NCBI GenBank assembly: GCA_021647685.1
Contig: JAKIUH010000002.1
Span: 1 to 42,842, forward strand
Source of the DNA: Bacteroidales bacterium
GTDB taxonomy: Bacteria > Bacteroidota > Bacteroidia > Bacteroidales > NBLH01
Direction: 5' to 3'
DNA length: 42,842 nt
Both the position numbers and the translations under genes were made by a program. Position 1 is the first letter of the stretch. Each line of letters begins with the position of its first letter. Of the stretch, positions 1-7,870 are shown in pieces. A model generated the notes under the pieces. That model saw only the letters and a list, made by a program, of their open reading frames with translations, was not told the DNA's origin and searched no databases.

Positions 1-156
1 GTTTCATAATTACAAGAGGTTTAAGCTAAAAGTAATAATTGAAATTGATTTAAACTATTTAATCAGGTTTATACTCTCATTATCTGAAATTATTGATTTT
101 AATTCGAAAACTGCACGAAGTCAGTTAATTATATATAATTTTCAATTTTTTTTTTG

Positions 157-2146
157 TAAATTCTTATATTTCCAAGATAGCATTTAACTTTAACGTCTAA
201 TTTGTCGTTTAAACAGCTGATACTACATTTTTTAATTGTAGCAACTAATTTTTCTTTTTCAATAAAACTGCGATATTTTGAATTTCAGGGCTCATATATC
301 CCATAAATTCCGTGCCACCTAACTAATATTAATAATATTTGGGAGAAAATGTGTATTTCATGCAAGTATTGGTACATATACTTATATATGTACTACCTAA
401 CAACACACATGGTATATTTGGTTAAGAAGAAGATAAAGGGTAAAAACTATCTTTACCTAACCAAGAGTGCACGAGTCAAAGGAAAATCAAAGGTTGTATG
501 GCAATTATATTTGGGTCCAGAAGCAAAAATCGAAAACTTAAAAGATAAATTAAGTCAAGAAATCAAAAAAGTAGAATACAAGTCCTATGTTTTTGGACTT
601 CCAAGTATTCTGATGAAGTATGCCCGTAGATTGAAACTGGTTGAAATCATAAATTCGGAGGTCAATAAAAGGGAACAGGGAAGATCAGTAGGTGAGTACC
701 TACTGATCGCCTGTCTAAACCGGTGTATTCAGCCCGTAAGTAAGTCAAATATACGTAACTGGATGGATCAGACATATTTAAAAATTCACTTCACTAAATT
801 TGATACATATCTGGATTCAAATGCCTATACAAACCATTTCAAGTATTTCACCATGGAAAACATTGCAAGAATGGAAAAAAATATCTTACAACAGCTGATT
901 AAGGAGTTCCAGATTGACTTGAAGGATATTTTCTATGATCCAACTAATTATTACACCTATATCAACCCAAAAACTCAACTTCTTCCCAGACATGGAAAGT
1001 CGAAAGAGGGAAGAAATATACTGAATATTGTTGGGCTTTCTATCTTTTGCAGTAGTGATGGTGGAGTTCCGATACTTCACCAAACTTATCCTGGAAATAT
1101 TATGGACGCAACTTTATTCAAGACAGAGTTCCCTCGCTTTGTTGATATTCTCAAGACCTTGGATGTTGATAGTTCAAGGATCACCCTGATTTTTGATAAA
1201 GGTAATCTGTCAGATGAGGTTTTCCAGGAGATACAGCAATCAGGAGTTCATTTCATCTGCTCAATAAGACCGTCTACCCAAAAAGAACTTCACCACCTGC
1301 GTGGTGAGGACTTTGAGATATTTACTCTGAAAAATGGGAAAAAGGTAGGTATCAAAGAATTTAGAAGAGAGATCTATGGTGGCAGATACAGTCTCTTTGT
1401 TACTTTTAATCCAAACACCAATCAGTGGAATGGAAGCAACAAAATGAAGAAGATACTGAAAAAAATTGAAGAAGTTGAGGAATATTTTGCTGAGCGATTG
1501 AATGCAAGGAAATGGCGGAATAAGACAAATGTGTTGCAAAAAATAGACAGGATAATTAACATCAAGGACTATCTGAATTACATTTATTTTTCAGTGGAAG
1601 GTAATTATGGAGAGCTCAAATTATCCATATCACTTAATGAAGAGGCAATGAACGAACATCTTAAAACTCTGGGCAAAAGTTATTTTCTGACCAATATCGA
1701 TGATAAAAAGCCAGATGAGATCATCTGGCTTTATCGACAACAATATACTGTTGAGAACGCTTTCAAAATCATCAAGAATGCAAATATTCTCTCCATTAGA
1801 CCGGTTTATCATCATTTAGATAGTTCAATACGTGGACATTCTTTTTCTGTGATTATCGGTTTGATGTTATTGTCTTTAATTCACAGGGATGTAGTTAAAC
1901 AGTTTCCTGACATTAGTTTCCAAAAAATGCTTAGAATGTTATCCGAAATAAGAGTAACGGAAATAAAAATTGGTAATGTAACAAAGTATCAATTGGAAAG
2001 AATGACACCCGAAATCAGAAAATTATCTAACTTTCTAAAACTCAAAGATTTTCTCAAATAGTGTACCCCCTAACTAGTAATAAATATTGCATTTTGAAGC
2101 TATGTACCCATAAATCAATTTTCTAACTTGGAAATACAAGAAATTA
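157..2146 (+). mobile_element. IS1634-like insertion sequence
   Basis: About 2.0 kb element bounded by imperfect inverted repeats, left at 157-182 and right at 2121-2146. They share a core reading TATTTCCAAG on the left arm and its complement on the right, with 21 of 25 central positions matching. One transposase gene fills the element. The size, single long ORF and end structure fit the IS1634/IS4-type DDE elements. No clear target-site duplication flanks the ends: the left flank is a T run and the right flank reads AATACTAACG. Either the true tips lie slightly elsewhere or a rearrangement followed insertion. A second, direct similarity (CCTAACTA and CCCATAAAT motifs) occurs just outside both ends of the ORF. 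Its meaning is unknown. Confidence 0.75.
409..2061 (+). CDS. IS1634-like DDE transposase
   Basis: Transposase of the IS4/IS1634 superfamily, which cuts and joins the element's ends. The ORF is open from 349, but the Met at 409 begins the typical basic N-terminus, giving about 550 aa, a usual length for the family. Candidate catalytic residues, numbered from 409, are Asp177 in the FYDPTN motif, Asp263 in LIFDKGN, and Glu449 in the C-terminal YR-x5-E-x6-K signature (YRQQYTVENAFKIIK). The segment between the second Asp and the Glu is long, as expected for the beta-strand insertion of this superfamily. The gene is intact, with no stop or frameshift, so the element may still be active. No accessory gene is present. 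The family assignment rests on motifs and length only, so the IS4 group proper is an alternative. Confidence 0.88.
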   Translation: MVYLVKKKIKGKNYLYLTKSARVKGKSKVVWQLYLGPEAKIENLKDKLSQEIKKVEYKSYVFGLPSILMKYARRLKLVEIINSEVNKREQGRSVGEYLLIACLNRCIQPVSKSNIRNWMDQTYLKIHFTKFDTYLDSNAYTNHFKYFTMENIARMEKNILQQLIKEFQIDLKDIFYDPTNYYTYINPKTQLLPRHGKSKEGRNILNIVGLSIFCSSDGGVPILHQTYPGNIMDATLFKTEFPRFVDILKTLDVDSSRITLIFDKGNLSDEVFQEIQQSGVHFICSIRPSTQKELHHLRGEDFEIFTLKNGKKVGIKEFRREIYGGRYSLFVTFNPNTNQWNGSNKMKKILKKIEEVEEYFAERLNARKWRNKTNVLQKIDRIINIKDYLNYIYFSVEGNYGELKLSISLNEEAMNEHLKTLGKSYFLTNIDDKKPDEIIWLYRQQYTVENAFKIIKNANILSIRPVYHHLDSSIRGHSFSVIIGLMLLSLIHRDVVKQFPDISFQKMLRMLSEIRVTEIKIGNVTKYQLERMTPEIRKLSNFLKLKDFLK

Positions 2147-2306
2147 AATACTAACGAAAAATAAAAATATGCATTGATAAAACAATTTATGTTTCCGAAA
2201 TACAAATTAATAATATTCGGCATCATGAACAATATAGGATTAAATTATAGGCAAATATCTAGGATAAATTATATAAACAAATTATAAATAATATCTATTT
2301 GATTAA

Positions 2307-2795
2307 ATGTTCACAAACTTTTTTAAAAATTCTTCAATTAAAAATAAAATTATGATTCCAATGATAATATTGGGTTTATTTCCAATGATAGCCCTTGGTA
2401 GTACTCTTATGGTAAATGATGTAAAAGCCAATGATATTGCAATAAATGAAAAAACCGGTGAGGTTTTTATTGGTACACCGCTTGGAGTAATTTCATACAA
2501 AGGGACAGCTACCGAAGGAAATAAAAACTATACAGATGCCTATGTGTATCCTAATCCTGTTCGGGAAAATTATCAGGGAAAAATTACCATTACCGGTTTG
2601 GCAGCTAATGTAAACGTTAAAATAACCGATATTAGCGGTCGATTGGTATATGAAACACGTGCATTTGGCGGACAGGCAATATGGAACGGAAAAACTTTTT
2701 CGGGCGAACGTGTAAAAACCGGTGTTTACTTGATTTTTTGCACAGATGATGCAGGTGAATATAAAAAAGTTTTAAAATTGTTGTTTATTAATTGA
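2307..2795 (+). pseudogene. porZ: PorZ C-terminal remnant with T9SS sorting domain
   Basis: This 162-aa ORF looks like the tail of PorZ, a T9SS surface protein with a beta-propeller and a C-terminal sorting domain. Residues 44-66 (IAINEKTGEVFIGT and following) match the last propeller blade. Residues 78-162 carry the sorting domain: VYPNPV, VKITDISGRLVYE, WNGK, GERVKTGVYL and a hydrophobic end. PorZ is usually about 700-800 aa, so most of it is missing. The first 35-40 residues are unlike PorZ: a basic stretch then a hydrophobic helix (KIMIPMIILGLFPMIALG) resembling a chemoreceptor N-terminus. The sequence therefore looks chimeric, lying 160 bp after the IS. The stop is one base before the recO start; adjacency to recO is, from memory, usual for porZ. 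It could still be expressed as a small exported protein. Confidence 0.6.
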
Positions 2796-2796
2796 C

Positions 2797-3531
2797 ATGA
2801 CCCTTATTACCCAAAAAACAAGAGGAATAGTTTTACAACAAATAAAATATTCCGACAGTCAAATTATCGCACATATATATACAGAGCATTTTGGCAGACA
2901 AGCTTTTATGTTTCGTAAAGCGAAAAGCAAAAAATCGGGTAATAGCTTAAACATGTTGCAACCGCTTTTTTTACTTGAAATTGAAGCACAAATTAAAGAT
3001 AAAAGGCAAATTCAAAGAGCAAGAGAATTTAGAAATTACCCACACTTTAATGAACTTCCGTTTAATATTTTTAAAAGTACCATTGCTATTTTTTTAGCAG
3101 AAATACTTGCGCGTGTTTTAAAAGAAGAAGAAGCTAATTTTGAACTGTTTAATTTTTTACACCATGCTATTCTTCTGTTAGATACAGAACAAGAACATTT
3201 TGTAAATTTCCACCTGTTGTTTTTATATGAACTAAGCAAATATCTTGGTTTTTACCCTGAACATGAGTTTTCGCAAAGAGGTACATATTTTAATATTGCC
3301 GAAGGTGCTTATACAGAACATCAAAATCTGAAATTTGTTTTAAACAAAAAAGAAAGCTTGCTCCTTTCACAACTATCAGGCAAAGGGTTTCATCAATTAC
3401 ACGAAATTAAACTATCTCGTATTCAGCGACATGATTTATTGGATATACTAATCCAATATTATAATTATCACCTCCCGGAAATGGGCAAAGTAAAATCTTT
3501 GGATGTATTAAAACAAATTTTTTCAGGATAA
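2797..3531 (+). CDS. recO: DNA repair protein RecO
   Basis: RecO works with RecF and RecR to load RecA at gaps in DNA. The protein is 244 aa, normal for the family. Residues 1-80 form the N-terminal OB-fold, beginning TRGIVLQQIKYSDSQIIAHIYTE with the conserved GRQAFMFRKA segment soon after. The remainder is the helical RecO C-terminal domain, with LAEILARVL, a central LLFLYELSKYLGFYP motif and the final DILIQYYNYHLPEMG motif of Bacteroidota RecO proteins. No zinc-binding cysteines are visible, as is common in this phylum. It starts one base after the stop of the PorZ remnant, so the two were probably co-transcribed. After the upstream rearrangement its promoter must lie in the IS or in the short stretch before 2307. 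Confidence 0.93.
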   Translation: MTLITQKTRGIVLQQIKYSDSQIIAHIYTEHFGRQAFMFRKAKSKKSGNSLNMLQPLFLLEIEAQIKDKRQIQRAREFRNYPHFNELPFNIFKSTIAIFLAEILARVLKEEEANFELFNFLHHAILLLDTEQEHFVNFHLLFLYELSKYLGFYPEHEFSQRGTYFNIAEGAYTEHQNLKFVLNKKESLLLSQLSGKGFHQLHEIKLSRIQRHDLLDILIQYYNYHLPEMGKVKSLDVLKQIFSG

Positions 3532-3544
3532 ATAAAAAATAAAT

Positions 3545-3745
3545 CTATTCCTTATCTTTCCCCCTTCCCGAATAAAGTTTTTTTGCAGCATATCCAATAC
3601 CGGCAGCCAATAAAAAACCTAAACCACCATCAATAGGAATTGGAACCGGGTCCGGTGGAGGCGGCTGGGCAATAGCAGTTTGAACAAAAGCAGGAGCCAA
3701 AATAAATATAATAATAAAAGTAAGTATCGTTAAAAACTTTTTCAT
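3545..3745 (-). CDS. PID-CTERM small exported protein
   Basis: A 66-aa protein with an N-terminal signal peptide (MKKFLTILTFIIIFILAPAF, likely cut after AIAQ). A short proline-rich linker and the C-terminal motif PIPIDGGLGFLLAAGIGYAAKKL follow, then a basic tail. That tripartite end (PIDGG, hydrophobic helix, basic residues) is the PID-CTERM protein-sorting signal described for many small Bacteroidota proteins. Almost nothing remains besides the two signals, as is usual for this family; function is unknown. It is convergent with recO, 13 bp away. Upstream on its own strand is a CAAAATTA box (3763-3770, read TAATTTTG), a fair Bacteroidota -7 element. Confidence 0.8.
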   Translation of the reverse strand: MKKFLTILTFIIIFILAPAFVQTAIAQPPPPDPVPIPIDGGLGFLLAAGIGYAAKKLYSGRGKDKE

Positions 3746-4286
3746 CTAAAAATTCTTTTTCACAAAATTATATTAAAGTTTACTAAAAAAATACAAATAC
3801 TGTACCTAAGTTTTAGTTTACTTAATTATACGTTAAATCAATAAAAATGTTTCATTGAGTGATTTATTGAAATAGACTGCTAAACCCCTTTGAATGTTGC
3901 CTTATAGTTTCAAATAATTAAACGGCGAAACTATACAATAAGTACGAAATAGCTATTTTTTTACATGAACACTTAATTTTTTTTGACGAATAGAAGTGTT
4001 TTTTTAGTGATCTAAATCTTATTTGCTTGCTTTTGATAATATTTATTAATAATATTTGCATATAGCATTTATTTAATATCTGAATTTAGAATTACAGTTT
4101 CTGATTAAAGTATTTATATTCAAGATATTTAAATTGTTACATACACATATAAAAACATCTTATAAGCGGTAAGTTATAAAATAACAACAAATTATTATTA
4201 AGCATACTTAGAATTACTTCAAACAACATTTTTATAAGTTTCTTCTTTTTTTGTGATTTTTGCAATTAAATGATAATTAGATTCTA
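3746..4286. other. Gene-free AT-rich stretch
   Basis: About 540 bp with no plausible gene on either strand. Apart from the promoter box near 3763 it holds only AT-rich sequence and scattered short repeats. No terminator-like hairpin or mobile-element end was recognised. Confidence 0.6.
3763..3797 (-). promoter_or_regulatory. Putative promoter of PID-CTERM gene
   Basis: On the minus strand TAATTTTG (3763-3770) fits the Bacteroidota -7 consensus TAnnTTTG. A TTTG at 3794-3797 could be the -33 element, although the 23-nt spacing is a little long. The box sits about 18 bp before the start codon. Confidence 0.4.
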
Positions 4287-5024
4287 ATGATTATACACCT
4301 TAGTGAAACAGAATTATTAAAAGCACAAATTAGTTTTCAACCACCTACACAAATGTCAAGTAGGTATTTAATAGAAAGAGAAAATGTTTGGAGTGAACAT
4401 ATCCGTAAAGCATATAAATCAGGTAAAAATATTTGGAACGGTATAATTTATACAATAAATGATTGGATTCAGATAGATGAAGAAAATTTGTTAATAAAGT
4501 TAAGTTCTTGTGAATTTAAAGATATTGTATTTCGTAATTACAAAGGTGTTACTTATGTATTAAACAACTATGGTATTGATAGTATGTCAAAATTCATTAC
4601 TCTTGATTGCATTCCGGTAACAAACGATGGTAAATATGTCTTTGGTATAAGAGGAAATACTACGAACGTGAAAAATGGAAGTATCGGTTTAATTGGTGGT
4701 ACTGCCAATAAAGATGAAATGGAAATAACATCAACTGTTGATTTTAAAAAATTTATGATTAAAGAAATTGAAGAAGAAACACAAATAACGGTTAATGAAC
4801 ACAATCTCTCTTTATTTTCAATTAACCAATTTAACGGGAAATTTGAATTTTTATATAAATTAGTATTAAATTTAAACAGTTGTGAAATTGATAAAATATT
4901 TAGAAAAGGTGAGTTTGTAGATATTTTATGTTTATCTGAACAAGAAGTTTTTAATTATAAAGGGAAAACTCTTGATGCATTTCGCTATTCAAAATTGTAT
5001 ATTAATAGTTTAAATAGAAAATAA
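4287..5024 (+). CDS. Nudix hydrolase domain protein
   Basis: A 245-aa protein with a Nudix fold in the C-terminal half. The strand ITLDCIPVTNDGKYVFGIRG (residues 104-123) leads into GLIGGTANKDE (134-144) and the helix KEIEEETQI (159-167). The last piece fits the core REUxEExGU with Lys for Arg and Gln for Gly. The metal-binding glutamates E160, E163 and E164 are kept. The segment between the GG and the helix is longer than the classical GX5E spacing, so this is a divergent Nudix box. Residues 1-100 form a domain I do not recognise. Such proteins usually cleave nucleoside diphosphates linked to another moiety; the substrate here cannot be told. The gene stands alone between gaps of 540 and 430 bp, which is compatible with acquisition by transfer. 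Confidence 0.7.
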   Translation: MIIHLSETELLKAQISFQPPTQMSSRYLIERENVWSEHIRKAYKSGKNIWNGIIYTINDWIQIDEENLLIKLSSCEFKDIVFRNYKGVTYVLNNYGIDSMSKFITLDCIPVTNDGKYVFGIRGNTTNVKNGSIGLIGGTANKDEMEITSTVDFKKFMIKEIEEETQITVNEHNLSLFSINQFNGKFEFLYKLVLNLNSCEIDKIFRKGEFVDILCLSEQEVFNYKGKTLDAFRYSKLYINSLNRK

Positions 5025-5451
5025 TTTGTCATTCATAGAACAGGAATTAAAGGTAAACTAAATCTGATTTTTTTGTCTCATAAAATAACTACTCTTTAAA
5101 TAAGCAAACTATTTGTACAGACAGAACTTTCATGTCATTTTACCCTTACTGAAATTTATTAGGTATATGTAAGTGTCATTTATTGTAAGCATACCAAGTA
5201 AGCCTTTAAAAAATGACAAAATCCTTTAAACTTCCAATGGTTTGTTATTTCCCAAAATGATAATCACTAAATTTAAGGATTATCTGCTTTTTTCACACCC
5301 AAATCACCTAATTTCTAAATTCACCGCTTTATCAATTAAATAAAGCTTTACATATAATAAAGCATTTGTTTCATCAAGTTACAGATACATGCTGCAACTT
5401 TTTAGCATAATTTTAAGGTCTTAAATTTATTAATCACTAATTTTTATAACC
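5025..5451. other. Gene-free stretch after the Nudix gene
   Basis: About 430 bp without a supportable gene. TGTCATTT at 5132 and 5173 and its complement near 5213 could form weak hairpins, but none is followed by a T run. No repeat or mobile-element end was recognised. Confidence 0.5.
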
Positions 5452-5964
5452 ATGAAGAAAATTATTTTATTGTTTTCTCTCTTATTGATTTTTAATCACT
5501 TGTCGTTTGCACAAGATGATGAGTTCAATATTGGAGCGAGTTCTTCTGAGAGACTAATCCATATTGCATATAGTCCCAGTACGAGTGCAATTTTTGGATT
5601 ACATGCCGGCTGGATGGGAAACAATGGCGGCGTACTCTCCGACGGAAGTATTATTGATGCAGGCGGTTTGTATGTTGCAGGCAGGTATAACAGCCGCGAC
5701 ATACTGAACTTAGACTTTTGGTCTGCAACACTCGGTGTTACACTTCAATTAACTGAGTTTGCTCATGTTTATTTAGGTGGTGGATACGGAAAATATGTAT
5801 ATCCGTATAATGAACCCACTATTTTACCTGACCTTGAAATTAAAGGTGTGGATTTAGAAGCCGGATTTATCATTAAAGCAGGTGCTTTTACTTTTCATGC
5901 AGGTATTTCAGATTTGGACTTCCAACAATTAGATTTAGTGGGCGGTATTGGTTACACCTTTTAA
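5452..5964 (+). CDS. Small beta-barrel-like exported protein
   Basis: A 170-aa protein with a clear signal peptide (MKKIILLFSLLLIF, likely cut after LSFAQ). The mature part alternates glycine and aromatic residues in short strands (GLHAGWMGNN, GGLYVAGRYN, YLGGGYGKYVY) and ends in GGIGYTF. A terminal aromatic after a last strand is typical of outer-membrane beta-barrels. I do not recognise a named family. It lies 36 bp before the Ig-like lipoprotein gene on the same strand, so the two probably form a unit ending at the terminator at 7771. The role is unknown; a small outer-membrane or surface protein is the reasonable reading. Confidence 0.7.
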   Translation: MKKIILLFSLLLIFNHLSFAQDDEFNIGASSSERLIHIAYSPSTSAIFGLHAGWMGNNGGVLSDGSIIDAGGLYVAGRYNSRDILNLDFWSATLGVTLQLTEFAHVYLGGGYGKYVYPYNEPTILPDLEIKGVDLEAGFIIKAGAFTFHAGISDLDFQQLDLVGGIGYTF

Positions 5965-6000
5965 ACATTTATTAAAATTAAAAACTTAAAATTTAAAAAA

Positions 6001-7749
6001 ATGAAAAACAAGAACATTTTTAAATTATTAACAGCTGCTATTCTTGCAGCAATGATTTCTTTGGCAGGATGCCAAAAAATGGAAATTGTTAAAATAGTAG
6101 GATTTATTCAAGGACACGTTTTTGATGGAAACACAAATGCTCCTTTAGACAGTGTTAAAGTAGTTTGGTCGGTTGCCGGTGTTAAAGATTCTATTACAGC
6201 AACTGCTGATGATGGTTTCTTAATTAAAAATTTACCGGAAGGAGAGTATAGCATTTGGTGCTCAAAAACAGGATACACTACAATAGTATATGATGTAAGT
6301 ATTCAGAATAGCAATTCAAGTTTAGCTACTGTTCGTGGAGGTGAAAATATAGAACAAATTGTAACTTTAAATCCAAACTTATATTCGCTAACGGGTGGTG
6401 TAAAAGGAAGGATTTACCGAAACGAAAATGGTGTAAATATTCCGGTTTCAGGAGCAACTGTTGTGTTAGATTATAACACAACTTCACAAGAAGCACAAGA
6501 ATATTACCGTTTTGTTCCCAACTTATACCAAACAACAACCGATGCAGATGGATACTTTAGTTTCACTAATGTACCGGCTACTCAAGTAAATTTGCGCGTT
6601 CCTTCATATACCGATGTCAATGGAGAAACCTACTCAACTTATAGTGATTATTTTTCTTTAGATGCTGAGAATAATTTGTCTAAAGGAACTATTTTAATTT
6701 ACCGTCAAAGTGATCCTATCCGTTTAATAAATTCAAATGCATGGTCAGCAACAAACGTAGGAACTGATAATTTTGTTGTGAGCGATAATATCACCCTTAC
6801 TTTTAACAAAGATGTTGATGAAACGGTTACAATGAATAAAAGCGGCGGAGTTTGGTTATACGATAATAGCGGACAAATAGTGGATATATCAGTAACTTAT
6901 ACTGATAATGTGATTACTGTTGATCCAAACGAAGACCTTATTCCCGGCAAGCAATACAATATTAACTGGAATGTCTATTCATCATCGGAGTATGATAATA
7001 TAGGTGACAACTTTTATTTTAGGACAGAAGACAATTCAGTAGTTCCTGTTGCAGTAAGTAACCTTGCAGTTTATTATGATTATATGGGTACCGGCTGGGT
7101 AGCTGATTATAATACGCAAGGAATTTACTTTAGTTTTGATATAGTTTCAAATGCCGATTATTATGAGGTATTTGTAAAAGATACCTACAATAATACAGAA
7201 TACGTAAAAATTGCAAACTTTAATCAGTTCGATTACCAACAAGGAAAATATATAGCATGGATCTACTTACCCTCTCGATTTGATTATTTCTTAGACGATG
7301 GTGTTGTAACTCCGTTCAGCTACGGAACAATTGTTTCGTACAAAGTACGTGCGGTGAATACTGCCGGTGCCGGTGATTTCTCTAATGTAGTAACCGTTAA
7401 AGACGAAACAGCATTTAACAGTGGAGACTTGAATATCTATAATCAAGATGTTTCAGCAAATAATTCTGCTGGTACTTCTGATTTAACGGTAAGCTTTGAG
7501 TTTGGTATTTCTTCAGGGCAATATGCCGATGTATCACATACTCCTACTGTTAAGTTATATAACGGAGCTACTGAAATAACTCCATTAACTACAACCTTCA
7601 CATGGGATACTCATCAACATGCTACAATTACTTTAATTGTACCGGCAGGACAAGATTACAGCACTTTCCAATTGCGTGTTTACGATGTAAATGACAGTAG
7701 CGGAAATGTTATGGATCCAACTGATTATGAAGCACAGACTTTAAATTAA
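6001..7749 (+). CDS. Surface lipoprotein with carboxypeptidase-regulatory and Ig-like domains
   Basis: A 582-aa lipoprotein. The signal peptide ends in the lipobox LAGC, with Cys24 as lipidation site. Residues 35-110 form a carboxypeptidase-regulatory-like beta-sandwich (GFIQGHVFDGNTNAPLDSVKV, then GFLIKNLPEGEYSIWCSKTGY). A second copy spans about 130-235 (GGVKGRIYR, GYFSFTNVPATQVNLRVPSY). Residues 245-345 resemble an SbsA/Ig-like domain (NITLTFNKDVDET, NEDLIPGKQYNINW). Further fibronectin- or Ig-like sandwiches appear to fill the rest. No enzyme motif is visible. It probably acts at the cell surface in adhesion or structure; this is inference. It is likely co-transcribed with the upstream small barrel and is followed by a strong terminator. 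Confidence 0.8.
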   Translation: MKNKNIFKLLTAAILAAMISLAGCQKMEIVKIVGFIQGHVFDGNTNAPLDSVKVVWSVAGVKDSITATADDGFLIKNLPEGEYSIWCSKTGYTTIVYDVSIQNSNSSLATVRGGENIEQIVTLNPNLYSLTGGVKGRIYRNENGVNIPVSGATVVLDYNTTSQEAQEYYRFVPNLYQTTTDADGYFSFTNVPATQVNLRVPSYTDVNGETYSTYSDYFSLDAENNLSKGTILIYRQSDPIRLINSNAWSATNVGTDNFVVSDNITLTFNKDVDETVTMNKSGGVWLYDNSGQIVDISVTYTDNVITVDPNEDLIPGKQYNINWNVYSSSEYDNIGDNFYFRTEDNSVVPVAVSNLAVYYDYMGTGWVADYNTQGIYFSFDIVSNADYYEVFVKDTYNNTEYVKIANFNQFDYQQGKYIAWIYLPSRFDYFLDDGVVTPFSYGTIVSYKVRAVNTAGAGDFSNVVTVKDETAFNSGDLNIYNQDVSANNSAGTSDLTVSFEFGISSGQYADVSHTPTVKLYNGATEITPLTTTFTWDTHQHATITLIVPAGQDYSTFQLRVYDVNDSSGNVMDPTDYEAQTLN

Positions 7750-7770
7750 TTTCTCGTATTGATTTGTTTT

Positions 7771-7800
7771 AAAAGCCATCTCTTTAAGATGGCTTTTTTT
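7771..7800 (+). terminator. Rho-independent terminator after the lipoprotein gene
   Basis: An 11-bp perfect stem (AAAAGCCATCT with AGATGGCTTTT), loop CTTTA, followed by a run of T. It lies 21 bp after the stop codon at 7749 and separates the lipoprotein unit from lepA. Confidence 0.88.
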
Positions 7801-7839
7801 GTTTTGAACGGCTGTTAATTAAAAGTCAAAAAAATAATG

Positions 7840-7847
7840 TAAATTTG
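7840..7847 (+). promoter_or_regulatory. Putative -7 box of lepA
   Basis: TAAATTTG matches TAnnTTTG and lies 24 bp before the lepA start. No good TTTG element is seen at the expected distance upstream, so this is a partial match. Confidence 0.45.
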
Positions 7848-7870
7848 CAAATCAAAACAAATGAATACCT

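Noticed and set aside
2307..2795. Intact stand-alone T9SS cargo gene
   Set aside because: The C-terminal part is continuous with PorZ propeller sequence and sits at the usual porZ-recO junction, so a remnant is more likely than an independent cargo protein.
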